Source: Vibrio sp. NTOU-M3 (lineage in GTDB: Bacteria > Pseudomonadota > Gammaproteobacteria > Enterobacterales > Vibrionaceae). Taken from it: DNA of 64,000 nt. The notes under the pieces are model-generated. The model was given only the letters and a program-made list of their open reading frames with translations. It was not told where the DNA came from and searched no databases. Below are positions 1 through 8,970 of this stretch, piece after piece; position 1 is the first letter of the stretch, and the number at the start of each line of letters is the position of its first letter. The stretch spans positions 682,001-746,000 of the forward strand of contig NZ_CP162100.1 in NCBI RefSeq assembly GCF_040869035.1, read 5' to 3'. A program made the position numbers and the translations under genes.

Positions 1-116
1 CACTTTTTAGTGAATACGGCAAGGCGAAGAAAATAAGTGCAAAAACAATTACTCAAGGATATGAGCAATCCCTCGATTTAGCCATAAAATGGTTAGAGGA
101 TGAGTTATTGAGATGA
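1..116 (+). CDS. frsA: FrsA, alpha/beta hydrolase (C-terminal end only)
   Basis: Only the last 37 or so codons are in the window; the start lies upstream of base 1. The frame ends with TGA at 114-116 and the tail reads ...YEQSLDLAIKWLEDELLR, as I remember for the C-terminus of Vibrio FrsA. FrsA is an alpha/beta-hydrolase fold protein; in E. coli it binds unphosphorylated EIIA-Glc and has been linked to the fermentation/respiration balance. No catalytic residue is visible in this fragment. The neighbouring crl gene supports the call, because frsA-crl are adjacent in enterobacteria and vibrios. Assignment rests on the tail and synteny. Confidence 0.75.
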   Translation, partial: LFSEYGKAKKISAKTITQGYEQSLDLAIKWLEDELLR

Positions 117-218
117 CAAATCTCCTAATTTAGTTAAGAGTGATATTAGAGGTTAGTTAATAACCCGCTGATAAATAAAAATAATAGTCATTCTTAACAT
201 TGAATATGGAGAGTCAAT

Positions 219-608
219 ATGTCTGAGATGACGGCAAAACCTACTCATTACCGCTTGCTGACGACGTTAAAAGCCATTGGTCCTTATCTTAGAGAGGGGC
301 AATGCAACGAGGAGCAATATTTGTTCGATTGTTTGTCGGTTTGTGTTGACGACAAGAAGTCACCTGAAGAACGAGAGTTCTGGGGCTGGTGGCTAGAATT
401 GGTCAAAACGGATGAGGGGTTCGCTGCAAAATATTACACGGGACAGTACGATGTCTCTGGAAATTGGCAAGATCTAAAGATTCCAGCGAAAATCGTACCA
501 GAAATAAATCGAACTCAAGAAGTATTTCATCAAAAGCTGGTTGATACTTTGCAAGAAAAATTTTCTTTAGACGTTAATTTACATGCAGAGTCAGCGGAAT
601 TTGTCTGA
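219..608 (+). CDS. crl: Crl, sigma-S RNA polymerase assembly factor
   Basis: 129 aa, the usual size for Crl. Crl is a small cytoplasmic protein that binds sigma-S (RpoS) and helps it capture core RNA polymerase, raising transcription of stationary-phase and stress genes. The EEREFWGWWLEL segment (about residues 51-62) and the YYTGQYDVSGNW segment (about 73-84) are typical of the family. A ribosome site (GGAGAG at about 208-213) precedes the ATG. It lies between frsA and proB, the same neighbourhood as in E. coli, and has its own terminator downstream. An ATG three codons in is an alternative start. Confidence 0.93.
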   Translation: MSEMTAKPTHYRLLTTLKAIGPYLREGQCNEEQYLFDCLSVCVDDKKSPEEREFWGWWLELVKTDEGFAAKYYTGQYDVSGNWQDLKIPAKIVPEINRTQEVFHQKLVDTLQEKFSLDVNLHAESAEFV

Positions 609-636
609 TATTCCCCATTAATTCCCTTCCAACGAT

Positions 637-661
637 AAAAAGGTGCTTTTGAGCACCTTTT
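637..661 (+). terminator. Rho-independent terminator of crl
   Basis: Hairpin AGGTGCT / AGCACCT (641-647 with 652-658), 4-base loop, flanked by AAAA on the left and TTTT on the right. It ends the crl transcript before proB. Confidence 0.85.
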
Positions 662-730
662 CTACTTGTGCATTATTCGTTTGATTGCTAAAACATCAGC
701 TCTTACACGTAAATTCATTTTTTAGACATC

Positions 731-1870
731 ATGACAATGAATCAACACAACGGAAAAGTTCAACAACCACAAACGATGGTTGTAAAACTGGGAACCAGTG
801 TTCTTACTGGTGGAACCTTGGCGCTGGACCGTGCTCACATGGTTGAGCTGGCGCGTCAATGTGCGGAACTAAAGAAACTTGGCCATGCAGTGGTCATGGT
901 TTCCTCTGGTGCGATAGCTGCAGGCAGAGAGCACTTAGGTTACCCCGCACTCCCCAATTCGATGGCGAGTAAGCAATTACTTGCTGCAGTTGGTCAGAGC
1001 CAGTTGATTCAAACATGGGAGTCACTCTTTGCGATTTATGGCATCAAAATTGGTCAAATGTTGCTAACACGTGCTGATTTGGATGACCGTGAGCGTTTCC
1101 TTAATGCGCGCGATACCATCAATGCTCTGGTTGAAAACGACATTATTCCAGTGGTAAATGAGAACGATGCAGTAGCGACCAGCGAAATTAAAGTCGGCGA
1201 TAATGATAATTTGTCTGCTTTAGTCGGTATTTTATGTGGTGCAGATAAGCTGCTACTGCTGACTGACCAAAAAGGTTTATTTACTGCTGACCCGCGCAAA
1301 GACCCAAATGCTGAACTAATTAAAGAAGTTAAGACCATTGACGATACCCTGCGCAAAATTGCAGGTGGTAGTGGTACCACGTTAGGCACGGGTGGTATGG
1401 CAACTAAGCTACAAGCGGCAGATATTGCACGCCGAGCGGGCATTGAGGTCATCATTGCAGCGGGTAGCGCACCAAATGTAGTGTTTGATTCACTTGGTGA
1501 TAACCCTCAAGGAACGCGTTTCTTACCATGTGAAGAAGCATTAGAAAACCGCAAGCGTTGGATTCTAGCAGGGCCAGCCGCTTCAGGTGACATTGTGATT
1601 GATGATGGCGCAGTTAACGCTGTGGTGGGTAAGGGCAGTAGCCTACTTGCGAAAGGCCTTATCAAAGTGAGCGGAGAGTTTGCTCGCGGTGACGTTGTAC
1701 GCGTGACCGACACACAAGGCAAGTTGATTGCACGTGGTATCGCCAGTTACTCGAGCCAAGACATGGCAAAAATTGTCGGCAAACACAGTAAAGATATAAT
1801 TGGAATTTTAGGTTACGACTACGGCAATGAAGTATTGCACCGTGACGATATGGTCGTAATTCAGGAATAA
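731..1870 (+). CDS. proB: Glutamate 5-kinase
   Basis: Phosphorylates L-glutamate to gamma-glutamyl phosphate, the first and feedback-controlled step of proline synthesis, in the cytoplasm. 379 aa. The N-terminal amino-acid kinase domain begins at [12 protein letters not shown] (about residues 17-28) and contains [14 protein letters not shown] and the GTGGMATK glycine-rich segment. The C-terminal PUA domain covers roughly the last 100 residues. It is followed 10 bases later by proA, so the two form an operon. No strong ribosome site precedes the ATG at 731; an ATG two codons later (737) is equally possible, so the exact start is uncertain. Confidence 0.95.
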   Translation: MTMNQHNGKVQQPQTMVVKLGTSVLTGGTLALDRAHMVELARQCAELKKLGHAVVMVSSGAIAAGREHLGYPALPNSMASKQLLAAVGQSQLIQTWESLFAIYGIKIGQMLLTRADLDDRERFLNARDTINALVENDIIPVVNENDAVATSEIKVGDNDNLSALVGILCGADKLLLLTDQKGLFTADPRKDPNAELIKEVKTIDDTLRKIAGGSGTTLGTGGMATKLQAADIARRAGIEVIIAAGSAPNVVFDSLGDNPQGTRFLPCEEALENRKRWILAGPAASGDIVIDDGAVNAVVGKGSSLLAKGLIKVSGEFARGDVVRVTDTQGKLIARGIASYSSQDMAKIVGKHSKDIIGILGYDYGNEVLHRDDMVVIQE

Positions 1871-1880
1871 GGAAAGAAAA

Positions 1881-3131
1881 GTGGAATTGATTTCTATGGG
1901 TATCGCTGCCAAAGACGTGGCTTTCCAATTGGCAACAGCATCAACAGCGCAAAAAAACCAAGCTTTGGCAATTATTGCTGATGAACTTGAAGCCAATGCT
2001 GATACGATTTTAGCGGCAAATGCGAAAGATATCGAACAAGGTCGTAATGCAGGCCTAACAGAAGCGCTGCTTGATCGTTTGTTGTTAAACCCAGAGCGTT
2101 TAACAGGGATTGCTAACGACGTACGTAATGTGATTAGTCTAAATGATCCTGTAGGTAGTGAACTAGACAGTAAAGTGCTTGAAAACGGTATGTCGTTGTC
2201 ACGCCGTCGCGTACCACTTGGTGTGGTTGGTGTAATTTATGAAGCTCGCCCTAACGTAACGATTGATATTGCCGCATTATGCTTAAAAACGGGTAACGCC
2301 AGTATCCTACGTGGTGGTAAAGAGACGTTTTTCTCCAATATGGAATTGGTTAAAGTGATTCAGTCTGCACTGGCGAAAGCGGCGTTGCCTGCGGCATCAG
2401 TCCAGTACATCGAAAAGCCAGATCGTGAACTGGTTTCTCAGCTACTGAAGTTGGATGAGTACGTGGATATGATCATTCCACGTGGTGGTGCTGGCCTGCA
2501 CAAAATGTGTAAAGAAAACAGTACGATTCCTGTGATCATTGGTGGCTTTGGTATTAGCCATATCTTTGTTGATGAAAGTGCTAACCTAGAAAAGTCATTG
2601 GATGTGGTTGAAAACTCAAAAGTACAACGACCATCGGCATGTAACTCATTGGATACGCTATTGGTTCACGAAAAAGTAGCGGCGGAGTTCTTACCTATGC
2701 TAGCAGAGCGTTTGGCGGATAAGGTTGCGCTTGTTGCTGAGCCAAAAGCGAAAGCACTACTTAACAATGCAAAAGAGCTGCGTGATGCAGGTGAAGGTGA
2801 CTTTGATACCGAATGGCTAAGCTACACGCTAGGCGTTAAAGTGGTTGCTGATGTTCATGAAGCTGTTGATCACATGCGTGTTCATAACGCCAGTCACTCA
2901 GATGCAATTATGACTAACAGCCTAGAAAACTCAGAAGTGTTTATTAACTCGGTTGGTTCTGCGGCGGTCTATGTGAATGCTTCGACGCGTTTCACTGATG
3001 GTGCGCAGTTCGGTCTTGGCGCGGAAGTGGCTGTATCTACTCAGAAACTTCATGCTCGCGGTCCAATGGGCTTGGAAGAGCTGACCAGCTACAAATGGGT
3101 AGGTAAGGCAAATTACTTGCCGCGTAGTTAA
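1881..3131 (+). CDS. proA: Gamma-glutamyl phosphate reductase
   Basis: NADPH-dependent reduction of gamma-glutamyl phosphate to glutamate-5-semialdehyde, the second step of proline synthesis. 416 aa, the expected size for this aldehyde-dehydrogenase-superfamily enzyme. The catalytic cysteine is Cys254 in the motif [12 protein letters not shown]; the nucleotide-binding IIPRGGAGL segment is also present. The start is GTG at 1881 with the ribosome site AAGGA about 10 bases upstream; an in-frame ATG at 1896 is less well placed. It is cotranscribed with proB and ended by a hairpin. Confidence 0.96.
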   Translation: MELISMGIAAKDVAFQLATASTAQKNQALAIIADELEANADTILAANAKDIEQGRNAGLTEALLDRLLLNPERLTGIANDVRNVISLNDPVGSELDSKVLENGMSLSRRRVPLGVVGVIYEARPNVTIDIAALCLKTGNASILRGGKETFFSNMELVKVIQSALAKAALPAASVQYIEKPDRELVSQLLKLDEYVDMIIPRGGAGLHKMCKENSTIPVIIGGFGISHIFVDESANLEKSLDVVENSKVQRPSACNSLDTLLVHEKVAAEFLPMLAERLADKVALVAEPKAKALLNNAKELRDAGEGDFDTEWLSYTLGVKVVADVHEAVDHMRVHNASHSDAIMTNSLENSEVFINSVGSAAVYVNASTRFTDGAQFGLGAEVAVSTQKLHARGPMGLEELTSYKWVGKANYLPRS

Positions 3132-3154
3132 CAAAACTTGCGAAACTTAGTTTG

Positions 3155-3178
3155 AAAGGGGGCTTAATGCCTCCTTTT
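3155..3178 (+). terminator. Terminator of proBA
   Basis: Stem GGGGGC (3158-3163) with GCCTCC (3169-3174), loop of five bases, one G-U pair, followed by TTTT. Preceded by AAA. Confidence 0.75.
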
Positions 3179-3235
3179 GCGTTTCTTAGCGTAGGTAATT
3201 CCGTTACACTAGCGGCTACGTGAGATGGAGGTGAT

Positions 3236-3685
3236 ATGCATTGTCCTTTTTGTTCTGAGAACGACACTAAAGTGATCGATTCTCGCTTGGTGGCCGATGG
3301 TCATCAGGTACGCCGCCGCCGGCAATGTCTGGCATGCAGCGAACGATTTACCACTTTTGAAACCGCTGAACTCGTGATGCCTCGCGTCATTAAATCTAAC
3401 GGCAATCGCGAACCCTTTAATGAAGATAAAATGGTTGGTGGCATGCAACGTGCGTTAGAAAAGCGCCCTGTCAGTGCTGACTCTGTGGAGCTAGCCATCA
3501 GCATGATTAAGTCACAGTTGCGTGCAACTGGTGAACGAGAAGTATCCAGTGACATGATTGGTAATCTCGTGATGGATCAGTTGAAAGAGTTGGATAAGGT
3601 TGCCTACATCCGCTTTGCCTCTGTATACCGTAGCTTCGAAGATATTCGTGAGTTTGGCGAAGAGATCGCTAAGCTGGAAGACTAA
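3236..3685 (+). CDS. nrdR: NrdR, ATP-cone transcriptional repressor of ribonucleotide reductases
   Basis: 149 aa, standard length. The N-terminal zinc ribbon has Cys3, Cys6, Cys31 and Cys34 (CPFC...CLAC) and binds NrdR boxes in ribonucleotide reductase promoters. The ATP-cone begins near residue 49 ([18 protein letters not shown]) and senses ATP versus dATP, so repression follows the nucleotide pool. The ribosome site GGAGGTG lies directly before the ATG. It sits 6 bases upstream of ribD, as in most gammaproteobacteria, so the two are very probably cotranscribed. No NrdR-controlled gene is in this window. Confidence 0.97.
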   Translation: MHCPFCSENDTKVIDSRLVADGHQVRRRRQCLACSERFTTFETAELVMPRVIKSNGNREPFNEDKMVGGMQRALEKRPVSADSVELAISMIKSQLRATGEREVSSDMIGNLVMDQLKELDKVAYIRFASVYRSFEDIREFGEEIAKLED

Positions 3686-3694
3686 GCTGGATTG

Positions 3695-4810
3695 ATGATG
3701 ACAACATTCAGCAAGTTTGATCACCAAATGATGTCGCGTGCTATTTCACTCGCTAAAGGCGGCATCTACACAACAGCCCCTAACCCCAATGTAGGGTGTG
3801 TGTTAGTGAAAAATGGAGCCATCATCGGTGAAGGATTTCACTATCGTGCTGGTGAACCCCATGCAGAAGTTCATGCATTACGCATGGCCGGAGAGAAAGC
3901 AGAAGGTGCGACAGCCTATGTCACACTTGAACCGTGTTCTCATTACGGAAGAACGCCGCCATGCGCAGAAGGGTTGATTAAGGCGAAGGTAGCGAAAGTC
4001 ATTTGTGCCATGCAAGACCCTAACCCACAAGTTGCAGGGCGAGGTATTCAAATGCTTCGTGATGCGGGTATTGATGTCGCTGTTGGATTGCTAGAGCCTG
4101 ATGCTGAAGCCTTAAACCCTGCTTTCATTAAACGAATGAAAACGGGCATGCCTTACGTTCAGCTCAAGATGGCAGCAAGCCTTGATGGACAGACTGCACT
4201 CTCAAATGGTCAAAGCAAGTGGATCACCTCTTCCCATGCGCGCCAAGATGTTCAGGCCTTTCGTGCTCAAGCTGGTTCAATCTTATCAACCAGCAAAACC
4301 GTCATCGAAGACAATGCTTCACTCAATGTGCGTTGGGATGACCTACCTCCATCAATTCAACAACAAATTCCTCAAGCGCAACTGCGTCAGCCGACTCGAA
4401 TCATTCTCGATAGAACTAATCAACTATCAACGTATCCAGAGCTAAAATTTCATCAAGCTGAAGGGACTCAATTAGTGCTAAGCGAGCATGGTGAGATACC
4501 TTGCACCATTGGTGAAGACGGCAGTATTGATTTAGAAAAGGCGATGTTTACGCTGGCACAGCAACATAATATCAACCATATTTGGGTCGAAGCTGGGGCC
4601 ACGTTAGCGAGTAGTTTGCTTAAAGCCAACTTAGTCGATGAAATTGTGTTATATCAAGCACCTAAACTCATGGGGAGTGATGGTCGTGGGTTATTTGGTG
4701 CATTCGGCTTACAGGCCATGAATGAAGTATTAGATCTCACGTTGCTCGATGTTCGCCAGATAGGCCAAGATATTCGCATCATTGCCAAACCAACGAAGAA
4801 AGAAAATTAA
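3695..4810 (+). CDS. ribD: Bifunctional riboflavin deaminase/reductase RibD
   Basis: Catalyses two steps of riboflavin synthesis: deamination of the pyrimidinone made by GTP cyclohydrolase II, then NADPH-dependent reduction of the ribose side chain. About 371 aa. The N-terminal zinc deaminase domain carries HAE (in GEPHAEVHAL) and PCSHYGRTPPC; the reductase domain follows from about residue 150 (LKMAASLDGQTAL). A TTG at 3692 and ATGs at 3695 and 3698 are consecutive in frame, so the start is uncertain by one or two codons; I chose the first ATG. The stop codon abuts the ribE start. Confidence 0.95.
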   Translation: MMTTFSKFDHQMMSRAISLAKGGIYTTAPNPNVGCVLVKNGAIIGEGFHYRAGEPHAEVHALRMAGEKAEGATAYVTLEPCSHYGRTPPCAEGLIKAKVAKVICAMQDPNPQVAGRGIQMLRDAGIDVAVGLLEPDAEALNPAFIKRMKTGMPYVQLKMAASLDGQTALSNGQSKWITSSHARQDVQAFRAQAGSILSTSKTVIEDNASLNVRWDDLPPSIQQQIPQAQLRQPTRIILDRTNQLSTYPELKFHQAEGTQLVLSEHGEIPCTIGEDGSIDLEKAMFTLAQQHNINHIWVEAGATLASSLLKANLVDEIVLYQAPKLMGSDGRGLFGAFGLQAMNEVLDLTLLDVRQIGQDIRIIAKPTKKEN

Positions 4811-5467
4811 ATGTTTACTGGAATTGTAGAAGCAGTTGGTACGTTGACTGCAATCACTCCGAAAGGAGAAGATATTACCGTAACCGTGGAAGCGGGTAAG
4901 CTGGATATGTCTGACGTTAACTTGGGTGACAGCATTGCGACCAATGGTGTATGCCTGACAGTTATTGAGTTTAACAGCCACAGTTACAGTGCTGATCTAT
5001 CACTTGAAACCTTAAATAAAACTGGTTTTACCCACTATCAGGTTGGTGACAAAGTGAACCTAGAAAAAGCAATGTTACCCACCACACGTTTTGGTGGGCA
5101 TATTGTTTCTGGGCACGTTGATGGTGTCGGTGAAATCGTCGAGCGCCAGCAAGTGGGTCGTGCAATCGAGTTTTGGGTTTCAATCCCAGAAGAGCTGACT
5201 AAGTACATTGCTGAAAAAGGCTCAATCACGGTTGATGGTATTAGCTTGACGGTAAACGCACTACGTAAAGATGCATTTAAATTGACCATAGTGCCTCACA
5301 CCTCTTCGGAAACCACCATTGACAGTTTCCATGTTGGGTGCAAAGTCAATTTGGAAGTGGATGTGCTGGCGCGATATATGGAGCGCTTACTGACTGCAAA
5401 TCAAGCATCGACACAGCCTGAATCTAAGATCACAATGGAATTCTTACAACAAAATGGTTTTGCCTAA
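4811..5467 (+). CDS. ribE: Riboflavin synthase, alpha chain
   Basis: Dismutates two molecules of 6,7-dimethyl-8-ribityllumazine to riboflavin and the pyrimidinedione, the final step of the pathway. 218 aa with the expected two internal lumazine-binding repeats: the first starts at MFTGIVEAVG, the second at about residue 98 (GGHIVSGHVDGVG). The ATG follows the ribD stop directly (TAAATG), so translation is likely coupled. Some databases call this gene ribC. It functions with ribH, 2.5 kb downstream, which makes its substrate. Confidence 0.96.
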   Translation: MFTGIVEAVGTLTAITPKGEDITVTVEAGKLDMSDVNLGDSIATNGVCLTVIEFNSHSYSADLSLETLNKTGFTHYQVGDKVNLEKAMLPTTRFGGHIVSGHVDGVGEIVERQQVGRAIEFWVSIPEELTKYIAEKGSITVDGISLTVNALRKDAFKLTIVPHTSSETTIDSFHVGCKVNLEVDVLARYMERLLTANQASTQPESKITMEFLQQNGFA

Positions 5468-5517
5468 GCAAACCCAGTTACCTTGCAATTAGCAGCTAAA
5501 ATCATAGGAACTACAGC

Positions 5518-6627
5518 ATGCCAATTAGTACGCCACAAGAAATTATTGAAGATATCCGCTTAGGCAAAATGGTTATCCTTATGGATGATGAAGATCGTGA
5601 AAATGAAGGCGATCTGATCATGGCCGCAGAGCATATTACCCCAGAAGCCATTAATTTCATGGCAACTCATGGCCGCGGTTTGATTTGTTTGACCATGACA
5701 AAAGAACGTTGTGAGCGCTTGGGTTTGCCGCCGATGGTACAAGACAATAATGCGCAGTATACGACAAACTTTACGGTTTCTATTGAAGCTGCTGAAGGTG
5801 TAACAACCGGTATCTCGGCAGCGGATCGCTCTCGCACGGTTCAGGCAGCAGTGGCAAAAGATGCTAAAGCAGCTGACTTAGTTCAGCCTGGCCATATTTT
5901 CCCTCTTGCGGCGCAAGAAGGCGGGGTATTAACACGTGCAGGTCATACCGAAGCTGGTTGTGATTTAGCTCGTTTAGCTGGCCTTGAACCATCCGGTGTT
6001 ATTGTCGAAATCTTAAATGATGATGGCACTATGGCTCGTCGTCCAGACCTCGAAATCTTTGCCGAAAAGCATGGACTGAAACTGGGTACCATTGCGGATC
6101 TGATCGAATATCGTAACAACACGGAAACCACCATTGAGCGTGTTGCTGAATGTAAGCTACCAACTGAGTTTGGTGAGTTTAATTTGGTGACGTACCGTGA
6201 CACCATCGATAATCAAGTCCATTATGCGCTTCAGAAAGGCGATCTAAAGGATACTGCACCGTTAGTACGCGTTCACTTACAAGATACATTCACTGATTTA
6301 TTGCGCAGTGACCGTAATGCAGAACGTAGCTGGACACTCGAAAAAGCGATGAAACGCATCGGCTCTGAGGGTGGTGTGTTGGTGATTCTTGGTAATGAAG
6401 AGTCAACCGAACTGTTGATTCATCGCGTGAAGATGTTCGAAGCACAAGATAAAGATGAAGCGCCAACGCTAGCGAAGAAGCAAGGTACATCACGTCGTGT
6501 TGGCGTTGGTTCACAAATTCTAGCAGACCTTGGTGTACACGATATGCGTTTATTGTCATCGACGAATAAGCGTTATCATGCTTTGGGTGGTTTTGGCCTT
6601 AATGTAGTCGAGTACGTATGTGAATAA
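5518..6627 (+). CDS. ribB: RibBX: DHBP synthase fused to a degenerate GTP cyclohydrolase II-like domain
   Basis: 369 aa. The N-terminal domain is a full 3,4-dihydroxy-2-butanone 4-phosphate synthase, with the acidic motif [10 protein letters not shown] at residues 23-32 and RAGHTEAG at 140-147; it makes the four-carbon precursor of lumazine from ribulose 5-phosphate. The C-terminal domain (about 205-369) aligns with GTP cyclohydrolase II by its ending ([19 protein letters not shown]), but the three zinc cysteines and the RQEGRGIG-type catalytic segment are absent. This matches the RibBX variant described in proteobacteria. It probably has no cyclohydrolase activity, so a separate ribA should exist elsewhere. 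A strong terminator follows. Confidence 0.9.
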   Translation: MPISTPQEIIEDIRLGKMVILMDDEDRENEGDLIMAAEHITPEAINFMATHGRGLICLTMTKERCERLGLPPMVQDNNAQYTTNFTVSIEAAEGVTTGISAADRSRTVQAAVAKDAKAADLVQPGHIFPLAAQEGGVLTRAGHTEAGCDLARLAGLEPSGVIVEILNDDGTMARRPDLEIFAEKHGLKLGTIADLIEYRNNTETTIERVAECKLPTEFGEFNLVTYRDTIDNQVHYALQKGDLKDTAPLVRVHLQDTFTDLLRSDRNAERSWTLEKAMKRIGSEGGVLVILGNEESTELLIHRVKMFEAQDKDEAPTLAKKQGTSRRVGVGSQILADLGVHDMRLLSSTNKRYHALGGFGLNVVEYVCE

Positions 6628-6653
6628 CTGCTCACCATCGTGAAAAATGTAAG

Positions 6654-6687
6654 AACGTGAATGAGGAAAGTCATTCACGTTTTTTTA
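6654..6687 (+). terminator. Terminator after ribBX
   Basis: 11-bp stem AACGTGAATGA / TCATTCACGTT (6654-6664 with 6671-6681), 6-base loop, followed by a run of T. It closes nrdR-ribD-ribE-ribBX before the menB-like gene. Confidence 0.9.
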
Positions 6688-6872
6688 TGCTTATTGTTTA
6701 CTATCGCGTGTTGTTTTTGACTTGGCTTAAGTTTGCTACAGATTGCAGACGAAAATTCCTAGCAGCCCGTACTTTTTTCACTAGAATATGCCTTTTATGA
6801 TTGGCCATAAACGTGTCTATTGTTGACTGTGGTTAATCGAAGTATCAGACAATCCAATGGAGCTCGTATTGT

Positions 6873-7769
6873 ATGCAAGACAAAACGATTTTTGATCCGC
6901 AATTGTGGGACGCCGTCGAAGGTTTCGATTTTGAAGACATCACTTATCACCGTGCTAAAGATCAGGGAACCGTCCGAATTGCAATTAACCGCCCGGATTG
7001 TTTGAATGCATTTCGCCCCAAAACGGTGGATGAATTATTTACGGCACTGGATCATGCGCGTCAATGGTCAGATGTTGGTTGTGTATTGTTAACGGGCAAC
7101 GGACCATCGAAAAAGGGACAGTGGTCTTTCTCATCAGGTGGTGACCAACGCATTCGTGGTAAAGATGGTTATAAATACGAAGGCGAAGAAGCTGGTAAAG
7201 CTGACGTTGCTCGAATGGGGCGTCTTCATATCCTTGAAGTGCAACGTATGATCCGTTTTATGCCAAAGGTTGTGATTGCGGTTGTACCTGGATGGGCCGT
7301 TGGTGGTGGTCATAGTTTGCATGTTGTTTGTGATTTGACTCTCGCTTCTAAAGAGCATGCGGTGTTTAAACAAACCGATCCCGATGTGGCTTCATTTGAT
7401 TCTGGTTATGGTTCTGCTTATCTAGCAAAAATGATTGGTCAGAAACGAGCACGTGAGATTTTCTTCTGTGGTTTTGATTACAGTGCGCAAGAAGCTTATG
7501 AAATGGGCATGGTGAACAAGGTGGTCGTTCACTTTGAACTAGAGCAAGAGGCGTTGCGCTGGGCGAAAGAGATCAACAGTAAGTCACCGACTGCGATGCG
7601 TATGCTCAAATATGGTTTTAACTTGCCAGACGACGGATTAGTGGGGCAGCAACTATTTGCAGGAGAAGCAACTCGCTTGGCTTACGGTACTGAAGAAGCG
7701 CAAGAAGGAAGAGATGCCTTTTTAGAGAAGCGCGATCAAGATTTCAGTCGCTTCCCTTGGCACTATTAA
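6873..7769 (+). CDS. menB: MenB-like 1,4-dihydroxy-2-naphthoyl-CoA synthase, type II (aspartate) form
   Basis: 298 aa crotonase-fold protein. MenB closes the second ring of menaquinone by an intramolecular Claisen condensation of succinylbenzoyl-CoA. Visible family motifs are SGGDQRIRG (about 89-97), the oxyanion segment PGWAVGGGHSL, FKQTDPDVASFDSGYGSAYL and the C-terminal FPWHY. Asp169 (in QTDPD) sits where E. coli MenB has the bicarbonate-binding glycine, and Asp176 matches the conserved SFD aspartate. This is the type II form best known from actinobacteria. It stands between two terminators, separate from the rib genes around it. A ribosome site (GGAG, about 6858) is present. The true substrate is inferred from similarity only. 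Confidence 0.85.
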   Translation: MQDKTIFDPQLWDAVEGFDFEDITYHRAKDQGTVRIAINRPDCLNAFRPKTVDELFTALDHARQWSDVGCVLLTGNGPSKKGQWSFSSGGDQRIRGKDGYKYEGEEAGKADVARMGRLHILEVQRMIRFMPKVVIAVVPGWAVGGGHSLHVVCDLTLASKEHAVFKQTDPDVASFDSGYGSAYLAKMIGQKRAREIFFCGFDYSAQEAYEMGMVNKVVVHFELEQEALRWAKEINSKSPTAMRMLKYGFNLPDDGLVGQQLFAGEATRLAYGTEEAQEGRDAFLEKRDQDFSRFPWHY

Positions 7770-7791
7770 TATCGCTTAAATGCTATTCAGT

Positions 7792-7819
7792 AAACGGAGC
7801 CTTGAACGGCTCCGTTTTT
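7792..7819 (+). terminator. Terminator of the menB-like gene
   Basis: 10-bp stem AAACGGAGCC / GGCTCCGTTT (7792-7801 with 7808-7817) with a 6-base loop and following T residues. Confidence 0.88.
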
Positions 7820-7907
7820 GCTTTTTAAGCCGACTTATTCTCGCTCGAAAAATCCATTTTTAGCATCAAGCCACGGCAAATATCATTAGATATTGCTCAC
7901 AAAACTG

Positions 7908-7924
7908 TGCTAGAATCCGGCGAT
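7908..7924 (+). promoter_or_regulatory. Candidate extended -10 promoter for ribH-nusB
   Basis: TGCTAGAAT at 7908-7916 fits an extended -10 (TGnTAGAAT), about 40 bases before the ribH start. No good -35 is spaced correctly. A promoter is expected here because the preceding gene ends in a strong terminator. Confidence 0.45.
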
Positions 7925-7957
7925 TCTCACTTGATGAATATAGTTAAAGGAAGGCTT

Positions 7958-8428
7958 ATGAAAGTGATCGAGGGCGGCTTCCCTGCGCCAAATGCAAAAA
8001 TTGCTATCGTTATTTCTCGTTTCAACAGTTTTATTAACGAAAGTTTGCTATCTGGTGCGATCGATACACTAAAACGTCACGGCCAAGTTAGTGAAGAGAA
8101 TATTACCGTTGTTCGTTGTCCTGGTGCAGTCGAGCTACCATTGGTTGCTCAGCGTGTTGCAAAAACAGGTAAATACGATGCGATCGTATCTCTTGGCACA
8201 GTTATTCGTGGCGGTACACCACACTTCGACTATGTTTGCAGTGAATGTAATAAAGGTTTGGCGCAAGTGTCTCTGGAATACAGTCTTCCAGTCGCATTTG
8301 GCGTATTGACCGTTGATACTATTGATCAAGCTATCGAGCGCGCAGGAACCAAGGCTGGTAATAAAGGTGCAGAGGCTGCACTGAGCGCGCTTGAGATGAT
8401 TAACGTTCTTTCAGAAATCGATTCCTAA
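7958..8428 (+). CDS. ribH: 6,7-dimethyl-8-ribityllumazine synthase
   Basis: Condenses 5-amino-6-ribitylaminouracil with dihydroxybutanone phosphate (the RibBX product) to lumazine, the substrate of RibE. 156 aa; forms icosahedral or pentameric shells in the family. Motifs are [12 protein letters not shown] (about 18-29), CPGAVELPL and [16 protein letters not shown]. The frame is open further upstream (from 7907), but the ATG at 7958 with the ribosome site AAGGAAGG gives the normal N-terminus [11 protein letters not shown]. The stop overlaps the nusB start by one base. Confidence 0.96.
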   Translation: MKVIEGGFPAPNAKIAIVISRFNSFINESLLSGAIDTLKRHGQVSEENITVVRCPGAVELPLVAQRVAKTGKYDAIVSLGTVIRGGTPHFDYVCSECNKGLAQVSLEYSLPVAFGVLTVDTIDQAIERAGTKAGNKGAEAALSALEMINVLSEIDS

Positions 8429-8895
8429 TGGGGGCCAGTGTGAAACCAGCCGCACGTCGTAATGCACGTCGATTTGCTTTACAAGCAATCTACTCATGGC
8501 AAATTACTAAAGAAAATGTTGCCACAATTGAAGAGCAGTTCTTATCTGGTGGTAAGTATGATGAAGAAGAGCATCATGCATCAGAGCCTGCTTTGTCAGC
8601 TCCTGACACAGACGTTGCATACTTCCGTGACCTATTAACAGGTGTTGTGCTAAGTCACACAGAGTTAGATTGCAAGATCCGCCCTTACACATCTCGTCCA
8701 ATGCAAGATCTGGATATGATGGAACTGGCACTACTTCGTCTTGCTATGTATGAAATGACTCGTCGTGAAGACGTACCATACAAAGTGGTAATTAACGAAG
8801 CTATCGAGCTAGCAAAAGTGTTTGCAGCAGAAGATAGCCATAAGTTCGTTAATGGTGTGCTGGACAAAGCCGCACCACACGTTCGTAAGAAATAA
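8428..8895 (+). CDS. nusB: Transcription antitermination factor NusB
   Basis: 155 aa all-helical RNA-binding protein that pairs with S10 (NusE) on boxA and prevents early termination in rRNA operons. The N-terminal [18 protein letters not shown] segment and the C-terminal [17 protein letters not shown] segment are diagnostic. The ATG overlaps the ribH stop (TAATG), so translation is coupled; a GTG four codons on is a possible alternative. ribH-nusB pairing is common in bacteria. A terminator follows. Confidence 0.96.
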   Translation: MGASVKPAARRNARRFALQAIYSWQITKENVATIEEQFLSGGKYDEEEHHASEPALSAPDTDVAYFRDLLTGVVLSHTELDCKIRPYTSRPMQDLDMMELALLRLAMYEMTRREDVPYKVVINEAIELAKVFAAEDSHKFVNGVLDKAAPHVRKK

Positions 8896-8911
8896 TCGCG
8901 ATTCAGCGAAT

Positions 8912-8939
8912 AAAAGGTCAGCTAATGCTGGCCTTTTTT
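8912..8939 (+). terminator. Terminator of ribH-nusB
   Basis: Stem AAAAGGTCAGC / GCTGGCCTTTT (8912-8922 with 8927-8937), loop TAAT, followed by further T. It ends 32 bases before the thiL start. Confidence 0.9.
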
Positions 8940-8970
8940 GTTCGTTACTCTGACCAAGGTAGGTAATAAG

